DNA from: Turritopsis dohrnii | Taxonomy: Eukaryota; Cnidaria; Hydrozoa; Anthoathecata; Oceaniidae | Length of the DNA stretch: 64,000 nt | Assembly: GCA_027922465.2 (NCBI GenBank) | Contig: BQMF02000478.1 | Coordinates: 62,001 to 126,000 of the forward strand | Direction of reading: 5' to 3' | Part shown: one piece after another, positions 45,284-55,723 of the stretch | Position numbering within the stretch: the stretch's first letter is position 1 | How the letters are laid out: every line of letters begins with the position of its first letter | Program-made: the position numbers and the translations under genes | The notes under the pieces: model-generated | The model's input: only the letters and a program-made list of their open reading frames with translations | Told to the model about the DNA's origin: nothing | Databases searched by the model: none

Positions 45284-45850
45284 TTTGGTTAAGGAAAATC
45301 ACAATCATTTTTCAAATACGTCAGCTAAACATTTTCTGTAATTAGGTGCGGCTCCAGAAAGTGTATCTGTTGACTTAAAAATTATTATTCTGAAACCACT
45401 GCATGCGAAATGGGTAACAGAATCCTACGGTTACATTCGCACTGACAATGAGATAGTAAAAATCGGGTGGCGAAGTTCTGGCATCACCAAAGCCATCAGT
45501 GAGAGCATTTGTAAAGAAGACCCATTTGAACGCTAAAACTGCAAATTATATAAATAAACACCAATAAAATGCTATACATAGAAACCAGTTCATATAACTT
45601 TCCTCTATATACTGTAATCATTAAAGGGAATGACGCCATTTTAACACAAAACTCGACGTATATAATCAACATCACAACGTTGATTTTACTTTGAAATGAC
45701 ATTCAAATATGAGGGTCTACAGTTAGCCTGGTTTCTCTATTGTAAACATGCTTAGTACCATGAATTTCTGGATAGACTATGGATGTATTTTGATTACAGA
45801 AAATGTTTAGCTGACGTATATGAAAAATGATTGTGATTTTCCTTAACCCA
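45284..45850. mobile_element. TIR-bounded fragment carrying a Tigger-like transposase piece
   Basis: About 55-bp inverted ends: 45284-45343 (gttaaggaaaatcacaatca, catttttcaaatacgtcagc) against 45793-45850, with very few mismatches. Between them is a pogo/Tigger transposase C-terminal frame. The arms are not typical pogo termini, so this may be an inverted duplication flanking a transposase remnant. Confidence 0.55.
45345..45535 (+). pseudogene. pogo/Tigger-like transposase C-terminal fragment
   Basis: Plus-strand frame: LKIIILKPLHAKWVTESYGY, IRTDNEIVKIGWRSSGITKA, then a stop after CKEDPFER. The phrase K-P-L-h-x-x-W ... GWRSSGI is the typical end of DDE_1 (Tigger/jerky) transposases, where a helix after the catalytic core leads to a conserved G-W-x-x-SGI. 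The preceding bases tctgtaattag form a plausible acceptor. Catalytic Asp residues are missing. Confidence 0.6.
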
Positions 45851-45921
45851 TGCTTTGTGTAAATTCTAACACAAATAAGGTAGTTTTAAATTTATATTGC
45901 CACATATCATGTATAATGCTA

Positions 45922-46467
45922 CAGTCGACTCTAGATATTTCGAACTCTCAAGATATCGAGAAAAGGGTAGGAAGTTTTTTTCACTCAGATTTTGTGCCAT
46001 TTTTTTCCAACGACGTAAATAATTTGTTTTTATCAGGGGCCGCAACTCAACTCTTAAAGTGGCGGGGCCACGTAATATAGTGACTAAGGAGGTGCCACCA
46101 TGGTTGGCGCGGACGGACCGAGAAAAGTTTTGAAACTTTGCAATCAATTTGCAATCAATTTGAGAACTCTCAAATCTAAATTTTATTTGTGGTCGGATTT
46201 AGAAAAATTCGAATTTAGAAAAATGGAATTTTATAAAAACATTAAAAAATGCAAAAATCACGCCCGGAATGTCTGAAAGTTTTCGGAAAAGTTCGAGATA
46301 ACGAGAGAAAATCAATGTTGTGAAATGGAAAAGTTCGAGATATCGAGGTTCTAGATATCGAGAGGATTTTGGCCCAGGTAAGACAGTAGTGTCCAAGGGA
46401 CCGGGAAAAAGCTCGAGATACCGAAAAGTTTGAAATATCGAGTATTCGAGATATCGAGAGTCGACTG
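45922..46467. mobile_element. pogo/Tigger-type MITE, TA duplication
   Basis: A 546-bp element with ends CAGTCGACTCTAGATATTTC and CAGTCGACTCTCGATATCTC (from the right), TA at 45920-45921 and 46468-46469. Internal ATATCGAG-type repeats give the false Tyr/Leu-rich frames seen on the minus strand. CAGT-starting TIR plus TA fits pogo/Tigger. Confidence 0.75.
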
Positions 46468-46473
46468 TATTAA

Positions 46474-46641
46474 TAAACTCTCCTTAATTCGAACACGCAA
46501 GGGACCGAAAAAACGTTCGATTTATGGAAAGTTCGAATAACAGAGGTTCATTTACAAATGACAAATGACGCGTGAAGGGACCATAAAGTTCGTTCAAATT
46601 AGAAAGAGTTCGAATTATGGAGGTTCGAATTAAAGAGTTTC
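46474..46641. mobile_element. Second pogo-like MITE, adjacent
   Basis: Ends aaactctccttaattcgaac and the inverted aattaaagagtttc, with internal ttcgaattatggagg-type repeats. It starts only a few bases after the previous element. Confidence 0.55.
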
Positions 46642-46947
46642 AACGTATTCAAACTACGATATATCGATCAAATAGGAAACTTGACCGCAGATAGTGAGAT
46701 AGGTTTTAAACTTACGATTTAGAATTGAGGAGGACCAAGCCTATGAAAAGATTTGAAAATTTCTTCAAGCACAAGATTAAGAATTCGAGCGTGTATAGAT
46801 GTCGTCCTTCCTCGCTGTAGGTGATGTTCATAGGTGGTTTAAAAAGTCTTGAAACCTAGCTCTTAGCGCTTATGATTAGACCGTATGGAGTTTGCTTGTT
46901 TGTTTCATAACATTCATATCAAACAACAATATTTGAACCTACGAATG

Positions 46948-47025
46948 CTGTTATGCCTTACTTCGTAATTTTTGCCCCACTTTGTAATTACTACCTGCCA
47001 CACTTTATAATTTTCTATCCTTCTT
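46948..47025 (+). repeat. Left terminal and subterminal repeats of the ISL2EU-like element
   Basis: gttatgccttacttcgtaat, gccccactttgtaattac and gccacactttataatttt succeed each other, mirroring 56895-56983. These are likely transposase binding sites. Confidence 0.75.
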
Positions 47026-47684
47026 TTTACTTACACGTTCGCTGCTAAATAAGTTTTTTTTACAAGCACTTTATTTCTAAGAACTATCAAACAACTAAAC
47101 TGGACAATTTGGGCCAAATTTGGACCAATTTTTGAAAGTTCTCCAAATTCCACAAAACATTTCTCAAAGAACAATTGGACGGTGCCGATTTGGAATTTAG
47201 CAGTGATTTTTCGTAACTGTAATCACAACCTTTCATACTCGTCTAAAGGTCTTTGACAATTCATGATATATTTCCATGTAAAAGCTGAGTTATGACATTT
47301 TCGAATAGTATATATTCAAACACACAATAGGAAAATTACGCATAGTAAATCGGCCATGCAAATGAAAAAGACGTAATGTACAGTGTGTTTCTGAAAAAGT
47401 ATCATCAAACTTTGAATGTGAATAAGTTTTCCTTTGTTCTTGTAATAAACTTATTCGTATATCACCCGATAAGAAAATTAAAGTTTTGGAAGGTGAAAAA
47501 AAGAAGGGAAGAAGAAAGAACAATTTTTATGAACGACTTGCACTTAACTTTATAAAAGTCCATTGCTAGTTGCGTTTTTGGAAGCCATATTTGTTGTTGT
47601 CTCAGCCTCTGTTAAACGAAAATTGTAGCTAAATTAAATGGACTTTCTTTTACAAACAACATAAAACCTACTTAAAATTTAGAT

Positions 47685-49163
47685 ATGGTACACTGGAACT
47701 GCAGTTCGTCATTGTGCTTTAACAATTTTAAGTCCGTAGACAGTCAAGGTAAAAAGTTAAAGTATTATCGATTGTCTAGAGATAAAACTCTGCAAGCAGA
47801 ATACATGAAGATATTTAAAACAACTGGTTTTAATTGGAAGTCAGGATTTATTTGTGGTGCTCACTGGAAAAGTGGTGAAAGGATATCTACTTTTCAACTT
47901 CCAGAAATTGCAGTACCTGCAGATCAACTAGAACTTTTGAAAAGGAAGTATGAAAGAGCAAAAGAAGCCTACCAATCTACTTGAAAGCCAATCCGTAAAA
48001 CTGACAAGTCGATACGAAACAGCCAAAAATAAACTGAAGTCCTGAGAAAAACCCGAGACGTGTCATAATCAGAAGTACAAAAAAACAAGCCTACCCAGCA
48101 AAGCATTTCTAAGTCCCATCTCAAGAAAAAGTTGAACCGCTTGATTGCATCGATTGAGGAACTGAAGAATCAGCTGAAGCTCTCACAAGAAAAAATAGAG
48201 AAACTGGAACAGCAACTAAGTGAAAAAGATGAGTCTTGAAAGCAACCAAACAAAGAAATTCAAGGCTTTTAACCGAAATACGCAAGTGTAATTCATATAG
48301 CAACCTCGTAGAGTCCGCAGCACATTTTGAGTACTTGTGTGGATTGGGCATTGAAAAGTTTAATGTGTTATTGGATTGTGTCAAACCTTATGTCTACCTT
48401 ATTCCATATCCTGACTCTAAAAAGAAAAAGCGCAATTTTTAGGCACTCTCACTATTTGTGGACAGGGTGTAGATTTTCGTTTTATGGCAAACATTCTCAG
48501 GACTTCTCAAACTACTGTTCAACGGGTATTTAATGGTTGGGTTGTTTTCACTGCAACATTGTTTAACCGTGTCAATCTAACACCTGGCCATGGATTTTTA
48601 TTGCAAAAAATGCCAGAAGTGTTCATTAACACAGGTCATGGTTTTACTGACCTTGTCATTGATGCTACTGAATTCAAGTTTGAAACAGCTTTTAAATTTG
48701 AAATTAACAGTTTAATGTTTTCCAACTACAAAAACACTACCACAGGGAAAGCACTAGTTGAAATTTCCTCCCATGGAATGGGTATTCTATTTAGTGACAT
48801 ATACGCAGGCTCCACTTCAGACTCAGAAGTAACAGATAAAACTGGAATTTTACAATTAGTAGAGGAAGAACATGAAGTCATGAGTGATCGTGATTTTGCC
48901 ATGCAAGATCATTGTTCCACTGTATTTATTTAAATCGACCAAAACAGAAGGATGGCGATCAGTTTACTGAGAATGAAGTGCAGAGAAATTTTGACATTGC
49001 ATCAACAAGAATTCATGTAGAGAGATTTATTGGCCGTGTAAGAGACTGGACGATACTAAACAATGTTTGGTCTTTGCCACAAATGGATATGCCCAGTTCT
49101 ACTTGGCAGATGTTGTGCCATATTGTAAATCTGACCATGCCACCAATAAGGTCTAAGAAATAG
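47685..49163 (+). pseudogene. THAP-domain DDE transposase (ISL2EU/Harbinger-like), frameshifted
   Basis: 47685-47984 encodes a THAP zinc finger: C6, C11, C57 and H60 (MVHWNCSSSLC, YYRLSRD, FICGAHWKSGER), a DNA-binding domain of transposases. Stops and a coiled coil (IEELKNQLKLSQEKIEKLEQ, 48150-48230) follow, then a helix-turn-helix region (48236-48440). The DDE_4-type core is at 48484-48933: DATEFKF for the first Asp, ISSHGMGILFSDIYAGSTSD for the second, and EVMSDRDF. After another frameshift, TRIHVERFIGRVRDW supplies the catalytic Glu (48912-49163). The order is right and all catalytic positions are visible, but at least three frame breaks make it inactive. Confidence 0.85.
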
Positions 49164-49274
49164 GTTTTTCTAACATATGATGCTGGATATCACATAGACA
49201 TATACATACAGACATAGATGTAACCTATATAAATAGATATGTAGTGAGCGTTCTTACATGTGACTTCAGTCACT

Positions 49275-50123
49275 TTATATGGAAAAATCTATTTTGTCTA
49301 CAAATTCAACAACACGTATACTCTTTGTACACTTCTTTATATGACATTGTAAGGGCTTCAAGTCTTCAAATATTAATCTTTTCCCAACAAGATTCTTTCC
49401 AAGATTTTGCAAATCTTTTGTTTCTTCAAAATGCCAACTTGTTAGAATATTTTTTGCAAATACTATCACACATTTCCTTACCACACATTACCATATCCAT
49501 CAGTGAGTTATTGTATGTTGTAAAAAAAACATATTCCTTTCTTGGTTTCTGGATGATAGGAGACAAGTATGTAGCTGCGAGCATTAGTGCAAGTCATTGT
49601 AATTGACATTGCAGAAAATAACTAGGGTAAGACTCAAGAGATGTTAGTGGCCCATTTGTATTAATTGCTCTTGTTTTTATCTGAACTAATATTCCTGCTG
49701 GTCGAAGGGCATCTGGACTAGCACCATACAATGAACTTGATGGGTGATTAAAGAACCCACATGTTGATGTTGTTGCTTTCGATACTTGCTCAAAGTAGGC
49801 TATTCCATGACGTTCAAACATGTGACCACACCGGATATTTGTTAATGTGAGACAGATCATCTTCATTCTTGCCACTGCGCACTAAATCCCACATCGAATC
49901 AAACTTTGTTTTACCATGAAATCCTATAAGATATGGTAACCGGGAGCCTATGACTTTATGTTGCCACACCTCTTTCCATTCTGGGGTATTTTGTGATACG
50001 TGAACATAATTTGTTCCAGATGCTTTTGGACTTGTCAAAAAAGATATGTCTAACTGAACTAGTTTTCCTAGCTGCATGTCGATATTTTGCTTTATTTCTT
50101 GCATTTGACATAGACTTTAGGTG
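49275..50123 (-). pseudogene. YqaJ-like nuclease gene, 3' part (second half of a split gene)
   Basis: Minus strand, directly left of the LTR element. QLGKLVQLDISFL, TNYVHVSQNTPEWKEVW and KFDSMWDLV are followed by a frameshift near 49850. Then CGHMFERHGIAYFEQ, FFNHPSSSLYGASPDAL and AGILVQIKTR show the lambda-exonuclease-type fold with catalytic D in SPD and I-K after x-x-V-Q (D ... E/Q-x-K; the acidic residue usual before IK appears as Q). A further shift leads to YILVSYHPETKKG and the tail to about 49275. It ends about 110 bp from the transposase gene, in convergent orientation. Confidence 0.8.
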
Positions 50124-50911
50124 TGTTACACGGTCGTTCTCTGTAGTGAGAGAATTCTAGTGTAACTGAGTTTCTTTTCCGGAAACTCCCCAGGTTCTTG
50201 TAAGGCCGTACACAAATAATAGGTTTTATTTTACAGCAACAGTATATTGAATAAATGAGAATACAAGTATAAAATACACACCGTGTTAGTTATAATTTAT
50301 ATGCTTCGTTGCTGGATTCCCGTTTTGTCACGTTCAGTAATTTCTCAATTGGTATGTTATAATTTGAGCGAACGGCACTCGTGTCTGTTTTCACATAAAA
50401 GCACTGACTGTCTTTACGAATATAGATAACAATAATTCTTGACGAATAAAGATAATGATTGCTGTTTCCACGAACGTTTGCGAACATACGAATTTCTAAT
50501 ATTACAAACAACGTCTCTATCTCAAAGGCTTCTATCCGGGAATGCCGATCTCATATACAAAGTCTTATATATATTATTTTAGAGCGTCCATAGAAAATAC
50601 ATATGAAATACATAAAATATAGAAGAATTACCCAAGCGTAAAAGTTATAATTCTTTATTCGCATTCCTGTTTACTGTGAATATTCGTTTCTCTGTTGTTT
50701 GTCGATTATATGTCAAGCTTCCTTTGATATTTCTCATTCATGCGTATCGTTTATTATTGTTTATTCGTTATTCATTCGTATCACTTTCTCGATTACGTGG
50801 GCTTCCATTCGTTAATTTCAACCAATCATGCGCATCGTTTCGCAATACAGTTTGGGCGTAGAATTGGGTGTAAAGATGTGAAGGTTGGGAGGAAAGATGT
50901 GCTTCTGCACA
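50124..50911 (-). repeat. 3' LTR
   Basis: 788 bp, tgttacacggtcg...cttctgcaca on the plus strand. The one visible difference from the other LTR is at about 50564 (gtcttatat against gtcctatat). Confidence 0.92.
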
Positions 50912-50926
50912 TTGCCCCCCTCCTAC
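50912..50926 (-). promoter_or_regulatory. Polypurine tract
   Basis: On the minus strand GTAGGAGGGGGGCAA lies immediately before the TGTGCAG start of the 3' LTR, the position of a plus-strand primer in LTR elements. Confidence 0.8.
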
Positions 50927-51439
50927 AGTAAGACCGTCCCCGGTCTTTAAGGAGTAAAACATTTAGGTACGGTATTGGGGAAAATGAGTGACGGTAAAGG
51001 GACTTTGCAATCCACAAGAAATGCTTTTCATAATGCGTCCAATAAACTCCGAACCAACCTTTGTTCTTGAAGTTGACATAATACTTTTGTCCTCGAAATT
51101 GACATAATGCCTTTGTCCGAGAAGTTGACATAATAACGAAAATACTGATAACGACGTGATACAACGATTATCTGAATGCCAGCGACAAGTGATACAGGAA
51201 GTGTCTTGATATTATCATTCTTGGGTTGGCTGCTGCTGCTTTTTGTTGAATTCTTTAGTCATAATAAAAATGGTGACTAGCCCTACGTACAAATTATTAT
51301 AATTAAAAACATCTCCGTTTGTATATAGCTATTTTTTTTCTTTTTTTTTTTTATTATTTTTTTTTATCTTTTATCTTTTATTTTTATTTTCTTGCTTCCA
51401 TTTTCTTTTTCTTTCTTTTTTTTTGTTTATCATTATTAC

Positions 51440-51470
<31 letters not shown>

Positions 51471-51997
51471 ATCATCATCTTTTTAACAATGCTAAGTCAA
51501 AAAAATATTTGGTGACTAACCATACTAATGTAATTCTGCAATTGATTCCCATTGAAATCCCATCCACCAAATCTAAACACCAACGTCATACGATAACTGT
51601 CTTCACCATAACATTTTCTCAAGTCGAGTTCAAACTAATTTTCAAGTCAAAAAAAACAAAACAAAACAAAATTAAACCACTTCAGTCTCCCGCTGAAGCC
51701 AAATCTTCATATGACATGTTCCCTCTTCTGAACATTCACGTATATAACTTCGAAATCAAATAAAACAAACAACTCGATTAAAAAACTCAGAACTTGAACT
51801 TATACTCAAAATCACAATCATATGTAAATACAGATTCAAACCTAACTCATCAAGGTATTCCAAACAAATCCTTTAAATCAAATTCAATACCACTCGGTAC
51901 AAAACATAAACAACAATCGGAGACTAGTGGAGGGAAGGTATCGTCTCACCATACCATTCCAGAACCTTTCTGGCCACTGCCCATGCGTCAAGTATGT
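50927..51997 (-). other. Untranslated segment of the LTR element
   Basis: About 1 kb between the end of the second frame and the polypurine tract. It is A-rich on the minus strand (T-tracts at 51330-51480 on plus) and holds no long frame. The rest of the env-like gene would be expected here and is missing or decayed. Confidence 0.5.
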
Positions 51998-54154
51998 TTA
52001 GTTGGTTTTCGATTCTATGAAAACTGCTGCGTCCATTGCGATCATCTGCACACCTGCGGTACTTCTAATCGTTCTCACTATTCCTCCATCACCTATTTCC
52101 AACGAGGGTAGGGATTGTCCCAATGCTTCCGTGATGTCAATTATACTTCCATTTGAATTTAGCTGCAGCCGTTCCAATTGCTGCCGACAGTGATGCGGTC
52201 TGTAAACAACAATGTTTGTATTCCACTTGTGAGAGAAATTCTCATTGCGTTCCAGTGATTCTCTGTCTGCATGGCAATCGTAGATGGAAACTTTCGTGAC
52301 AGCCGGACGATAGACAAAAATGTCAGTGGCGTAGTTCTTAACAGCTGTGTTTAACGAATGCATGTTATGACGGCAGTCCGTTACCGAAGGCAATTCAAAA
52401 ATTCCTTCTTTCTTCAATTTGCTGCAGTCGTATAACGTTCTCAAATTTAGCCTGGCCAAACAACATGGTAGGAAGAATAGTACGCAAAACAGGAACAACA
52501 TATTCGTGACAGTGATTAGGAAACCATACCAAGCCTGAGGTTGTGGGCGGTGAAATTTATCCACAAAAACACATGACGCTTGAGTATGACTGTGTTGACT
52601 TTCGAGGAATTTCTGCGTTTCTTTCGGGTCAAGCAGGTTCTCTTCTGGTGCGTCCTCCTCATGTCGCTGCTCTCCATAGACGATTTCAGGTTCTTGTGAA
52701 GCGTAGGGTTCAACATGTTCCAATGGCAAAACTTCCGGTGTGGATTCCACAACATCTTCTTCATCCTGTGGCATTTCTTTTGGGGTTAAATTCGGTAGTA
52801 AGTTAGGGTGATCAGATAAATGTTTACCAGTCTCCAGCATTATATCATTAGTCGTTGGATTTATTAGTTGAACAAACAGCTGACTCTCCTCCACTGTTGT
52901 CACAGTTGGATTAATAATAAGATTATCGTGAGTGAGTATTTTCTCGTCAGGCTCAAACATGTAAGCACCTGACAATTTCGTACTCAGGCCAATTGGTAGT
53001 ACTGACTCTGTCTCTTCTCGGATAATCAATGGTTCTGTTAAAACCACCGAGATGGAGGGTGAGGTTGCTTCCTCCAGTTCCATTAACGGTTGTTTCACTT
53101 CATTGATATCTTCTTCTCCTTGTTTATGACCTTGCCACAACATCAAGTCATGTTCAGGTTCTGCTTTCCTTTCATTTTGGTTGTTTTCTGAATAGACTAC
53201 CATCTCTTCAATTGCTTCAGGAGAAGAATGTTCGAGGCTTTTCTCCTTCAAGTTACTTCGCACGCCCAGTCTCGACACAGTCTCTTTATCATCTCCAATA
53301 TCCTTACTTCCTTTGTCAACTCCCAAAATCGCTTTGAGCAACTCGGTCAGACTTTGTTGCTGTGCAGGCGAGTCCCTTATATCCCCCATCTTACGTGAAG
53401 GTGATGAAATGTGCGACTTTTTCGTCTCTTTTTCTTTGCTTATCACTGCTTCATTGCGTTTCAGGGGATCTACCATACCACTCTCTCCTTTTGATTCTAC
53501 GTAGCTGAGGTTGCCCATACAATTGACTCTGTTGGCTTGAGCAAGTTGTCCATTTCTTTTACCATATCGTGGGTGGTTAGGGATATTTTGTCTGGAATTT
53601 CCCGTCTGTTGAGCGTCAGCATCTTGATAAGAATGACGTTCTGGTCCATGCCAGCGAGGTTCTTGCCAATACATTTGCTCAGGCGAGTGATTACGGTCAT
53701 CTGGATATCTCTCAGCATACTGTCCTTTCGGATAATAACGGGATCGATATTCATCATAAGGTTGAGGGTACGGCCTGTAGTTTTCTGGACAGGTACGGGC
53801 GTAGTGTCCAACTCGATGGCACTTGTTGCATATGACTTCTCCTGAAGAAGTTCTCAAGTTTCGACCAGTAGGAGGGAAGTTCCTGCGATGCTGTGGGTCT
53901 TTGCCTCTCTTTAACTGGTTGATTTCTTGCTTCAGCCGGGCTATTTCTCTAGCTGCATCGCTCGGGTTGTTGTACACTGCCGATACGTTTGGGTTTTGCA
54001 GTTCGTTCAGTTTACTTCGAACCGCACTAAGCTCTTCCTTCAGTTCCATCATTCTTTTATCCTTCGTCTTTTGTTCTATCTTGAGTTTCAAGTCATTGAA
54101 AGGTAGCCGGTTGACGTAACATGACCGCTGTTCGCAAATTGCCCGAAAGTCCAT
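51998..54154 (-). CDS. LTR element ORF2: zinc knuckle, pol remnant, env-like segment
   Basis: A 718-codon open frame overlapping the gag frame by about 60 bases in another phase. Residues 24-55 and 65-85 are charged and coiled-coil-like. A CCHC knuckle (C109, C112, H117, C122: CNKCHRVGHYARTC) is the nucleocapsid motif. A Gln/Pro/Arg-rich part follows. Around residues 375-450 the text (LIIREETESVLPIGL, LFVQLINPTTNDIMLETG) resembles the linker between protease and RT in Ty3/gypsy Pol. After an acidic stretch, GFLITVTNMLFLFCVLFFLP (about 545-568) looks like a signal or membrane segment opening an env-like region with spaced cysteines. Protease, RT, RNase H and integrase are absent, so an internal deletion appears to have joined the start of pol to env in frame. 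Confidence 0.75.
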   Translation of the reverse strand: MDFRAICEQRSCYVNRLPFNDLKLKIEQKTKDKRMMELKEELSAVRSKLNELQNPNVSAVYNNPSDAAREIARLKQEINQLKRGKDPQHRRNFPPTGRNLRTSSGEVICNKCHRVGHYARTCPENYRPYPQPYDEYRSRYYPKGQYAERYPDDRNHSPEQMYWQEPRWHGPERHSYQDADAQQTGNSRQNIPNHPRYGKRNGQLAQANRVNCMGNLSYVESKGESGMVDPLKRNEAVISKEKETKKSHISSPSRKMGDIRDSPAQQQSLTELLKAILGVDKGSKDIGDDKETVSRLGVRSNLKEKSLEHSSPEAIEEMVVYSENNQNERKAEPEHDLMLWQGHKQGEEDINEVKQPLMELEEATSPSISVVLTEPLIIREETESVLPIGLSTKLSGAYMFEPDEKILTHDNLIINPTVTTVEESQLFVQLINPTTNDIMLETGKHLSDHPNLLPNLTPKEMPQDEEDVVESTPEVLPLEHVEPYASQEPEIVYGEQRHEEDAPEENLLDPKETQKFLESQHSHTQASCVFVDKFHRPQPQAWYGFLITVTNMLFLFCVLFFLPCCLARLNLRTLYDCSKLKKEGIFELPSVTDCRHNMHSLNTAVKNYATDIFVYRPAVTKVSIYDCHADRESLERNENFSHKWNTNIVVYRPHHCRQQLERLQLNSNGSIIDITEALGQSLPSLEIGDGGIVRTIRSTAGVQMIAMDAAVFIESKTN

Positions 54155-54659
54155 TGATAAAGACTGAGAGTTTGGTTCCTTCTGGAATTTCTAGTTGGTG
54201 GGCTAATTGGCTGATACGATCTATATAATTGTCAAGTGATCCAGTTTGTTTCAAATTGAAGAATGCGGCGCGTTTCTGCCAACGCACTCCATCGTTGTTA
54301 AAGTAATCACGCAACGCTTCCTGCGCTATCACTGCGTTGTCTTTTGTTTCATCAGGAAGGCTGTCGTAGTATATAGCGGCGCTCCCTTCGAGATAAACGG
54401 GAAGGATGTTGACAATTTTTTCTTCTTCCCATCCATTGCATCTAGCAATCCTCTGGAAACTCGCCAGCCATTGTCCGATATCTTCACTTTCCTTCCCTGA
54501 AAATACTTTCGGCTGGATTTCTGCGGACGGTCGGTTGGCCAGAGCATGAATGAGGTCAGCCAAAGGATTTTCCATTTCTAGTTCTGGACTCTCTGGTCTT
54601 GATGTGAATTGATCCGATACGTCGAACAGAGATTCTTCACCACTACTACTTGATTCCAA
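54093..54659 (-). CDS. LTR element Gag, capsid part
   Basis: An open frame of 188 codons from a TTG. The first ATG in frame is at 54575 (MENPLADLIHALANRPS), and the frame is open upstream to about 54770. The text FSGKESEDIGQWLASFQRIA, LEGSAAIYYDSL and LDNYIDRISQLAHQLEIPEG is the retrotransposon gag (capsid) core of Ty3/gypsy elements. It stops shortly after VMLRQPATF, where the zinc-knuckle frame takes over in another phase. Confidence 0.82.
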   Translation of the reverse strand: MESSSSGEESLFDVSDQFTSRPESPELEMENPLADLIHALANRPSAEIQPKVFSGKESEDIGQWLASFQRIARCNGWEEEKIVNILPVYLEGSAAIYYDSLPDETKDNAVIAQEALRDYFNNDGVRWQKRAAFFNLKQTGSLDNYIDRISQLAHQLEIPEGTKLSVFINGLSGNLRTAVMLRQPATFQ

Positions 54660-54910
54660 AGAGTCGGTCTGCGCTTCTCTGGACTCTACCTCGACTACTC
54701 GGACGAGTCTATTCTGTGTCTGTTTGAGTAGTTCTGCGTCGATTTCGGAATGGATACCTTTTCAGCATCCGTCAGTGGATGTTTGTTATTCCTATAATTA
54801 TCAATACAACGATTTAGGTGTAGTATCCACTCTTATAAAAATCATACAGAATAAACAAAAATTTACAATAACTAAAGATCTGCTAGGTTGATATGCACCA
54901 AACCAAACAG

Positions 54911-54930
54911 ATCCTGGTCACGGCACCAAT
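54911..54930 (-). promoter_or_regulatory. Primer-binding site of the LTR element
   Basis: The minus strand reads TGGTGCCGTGACCAGGAT two bases after the 5' LTR end. TGG plus a GC-rich run is complementary to a tRNA 3' end (...CACCA). The tRNA is not identified. Confidence 0.75.
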
Positions 54931-54931
54931 T

Positions 54932-55719
54932 TGTTACACGGTCGTTCTCTGTAGTGAGAGAATTCTAGTGTAACTGAGTTTCTTTTCCGGAAACTCCCCA
55001 GGTTCTTGTAAGGCCGTACACAAATAATAGGTTTTATTTTACAGCAACAGTATATTGAATAAATGAGAATACAAGTATAAAATACACACCGTGTTAGTTA
55101 TAATTTATATGCTTCGTTGCTGGATTCCCGTTTTGTCACGTTCAGTAATTTCTCAATTGGTATGTTATAATTTGAGCGAACGGCACTCGTGTCTGTTTTC
55201 ACATAAAAGCACTGACTGTCTTTACGAATATAGATAACAATAATTCTTGACGAATAAAGATAATGATTGCTGTTTCCACGAACGTTTGCGAACATACGAA
55301 TTTCTAATATTACAAACAACGTCTCTATCTCAAAGGCTTCTATCCGGGAATGCCGATCTCATATACAAAGTCCTATATATATTATTTTAGAGCGTCCATA
55401 GAAAATACATATGAAATACATAAAATATAGAAGAATTACCCAAGCGTAAAAGTTATAATTCTTTATTCGCATTCCTGTTTACTGTGAATATTCGTTTCTC
55501 TGTTGTTTGTCGATTATATGTCAAGCTTCCTTTGATATTTCTCATTCATGCGTATCGTTTATTATTGTTTATTCGTTATTCATTCGTATCACTTTCTCGA
55601 TTACGTGGGCTTCCATTCGTTAATTTCAACCAATCATGCGCATCGTTTCGCAATACAGTTTGGGCGTAGAATTGGGTGTAAAGATGTGAAGGTTGGGAGG
55701 AAAGATGTGCTTCTGCACA
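54932..55719 (-). repeat. 5' LTR
   Basis: 788 bp, ends as in the 3' LTR. Contains the promoter for minus-strand transcription, though no TATA box was fixed. Confidence 0.92.
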
Positions 55720-55723
55720 GGTG

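Larger units (their letters stand above)
50120..55723 (-). mobile_element. Young LTR retrotransposon, gag plus env-like remnant, pol deleted
   Basis: Two 788-bp LTRs (50124-50911, 54932-55719) with TG...CA ends, flanked by GGTG on both sides. Transcription runs on the minus strand. A primer-binding site, polypurine tract, gag frame and a second long frame are present, but no protease active site, RT, RNase H or integrase. The LTRs differ at a single base as far as read by eye, so the insertion is recent. It interrupts the YqaJ gene. Probably mobilised by enzymes of a full-length Ty3/gypsy relative. Confidence 0.9.

Noticed and set aside
46199..46396. Minus-strand frame rich in SRYLEP repeats
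   Set aside because: Translation of the ATATCGAG repeats of a pogo-type MITE.
49244..49606. 120-codon plus-strand frame after the THAP transposase
   Set aside because: Antisense to the YqaJ gene tail, which shows family text on the minus strand.
51392..54119. Plus-strand frames opposite the LTR element (for example 51392-51763, 53823-54119)
   Set aside because: Opposite to the zinc-knuckle/env-like frame or in low-complexity T-rich sequence; composition is that of antisense or poly-T translation.
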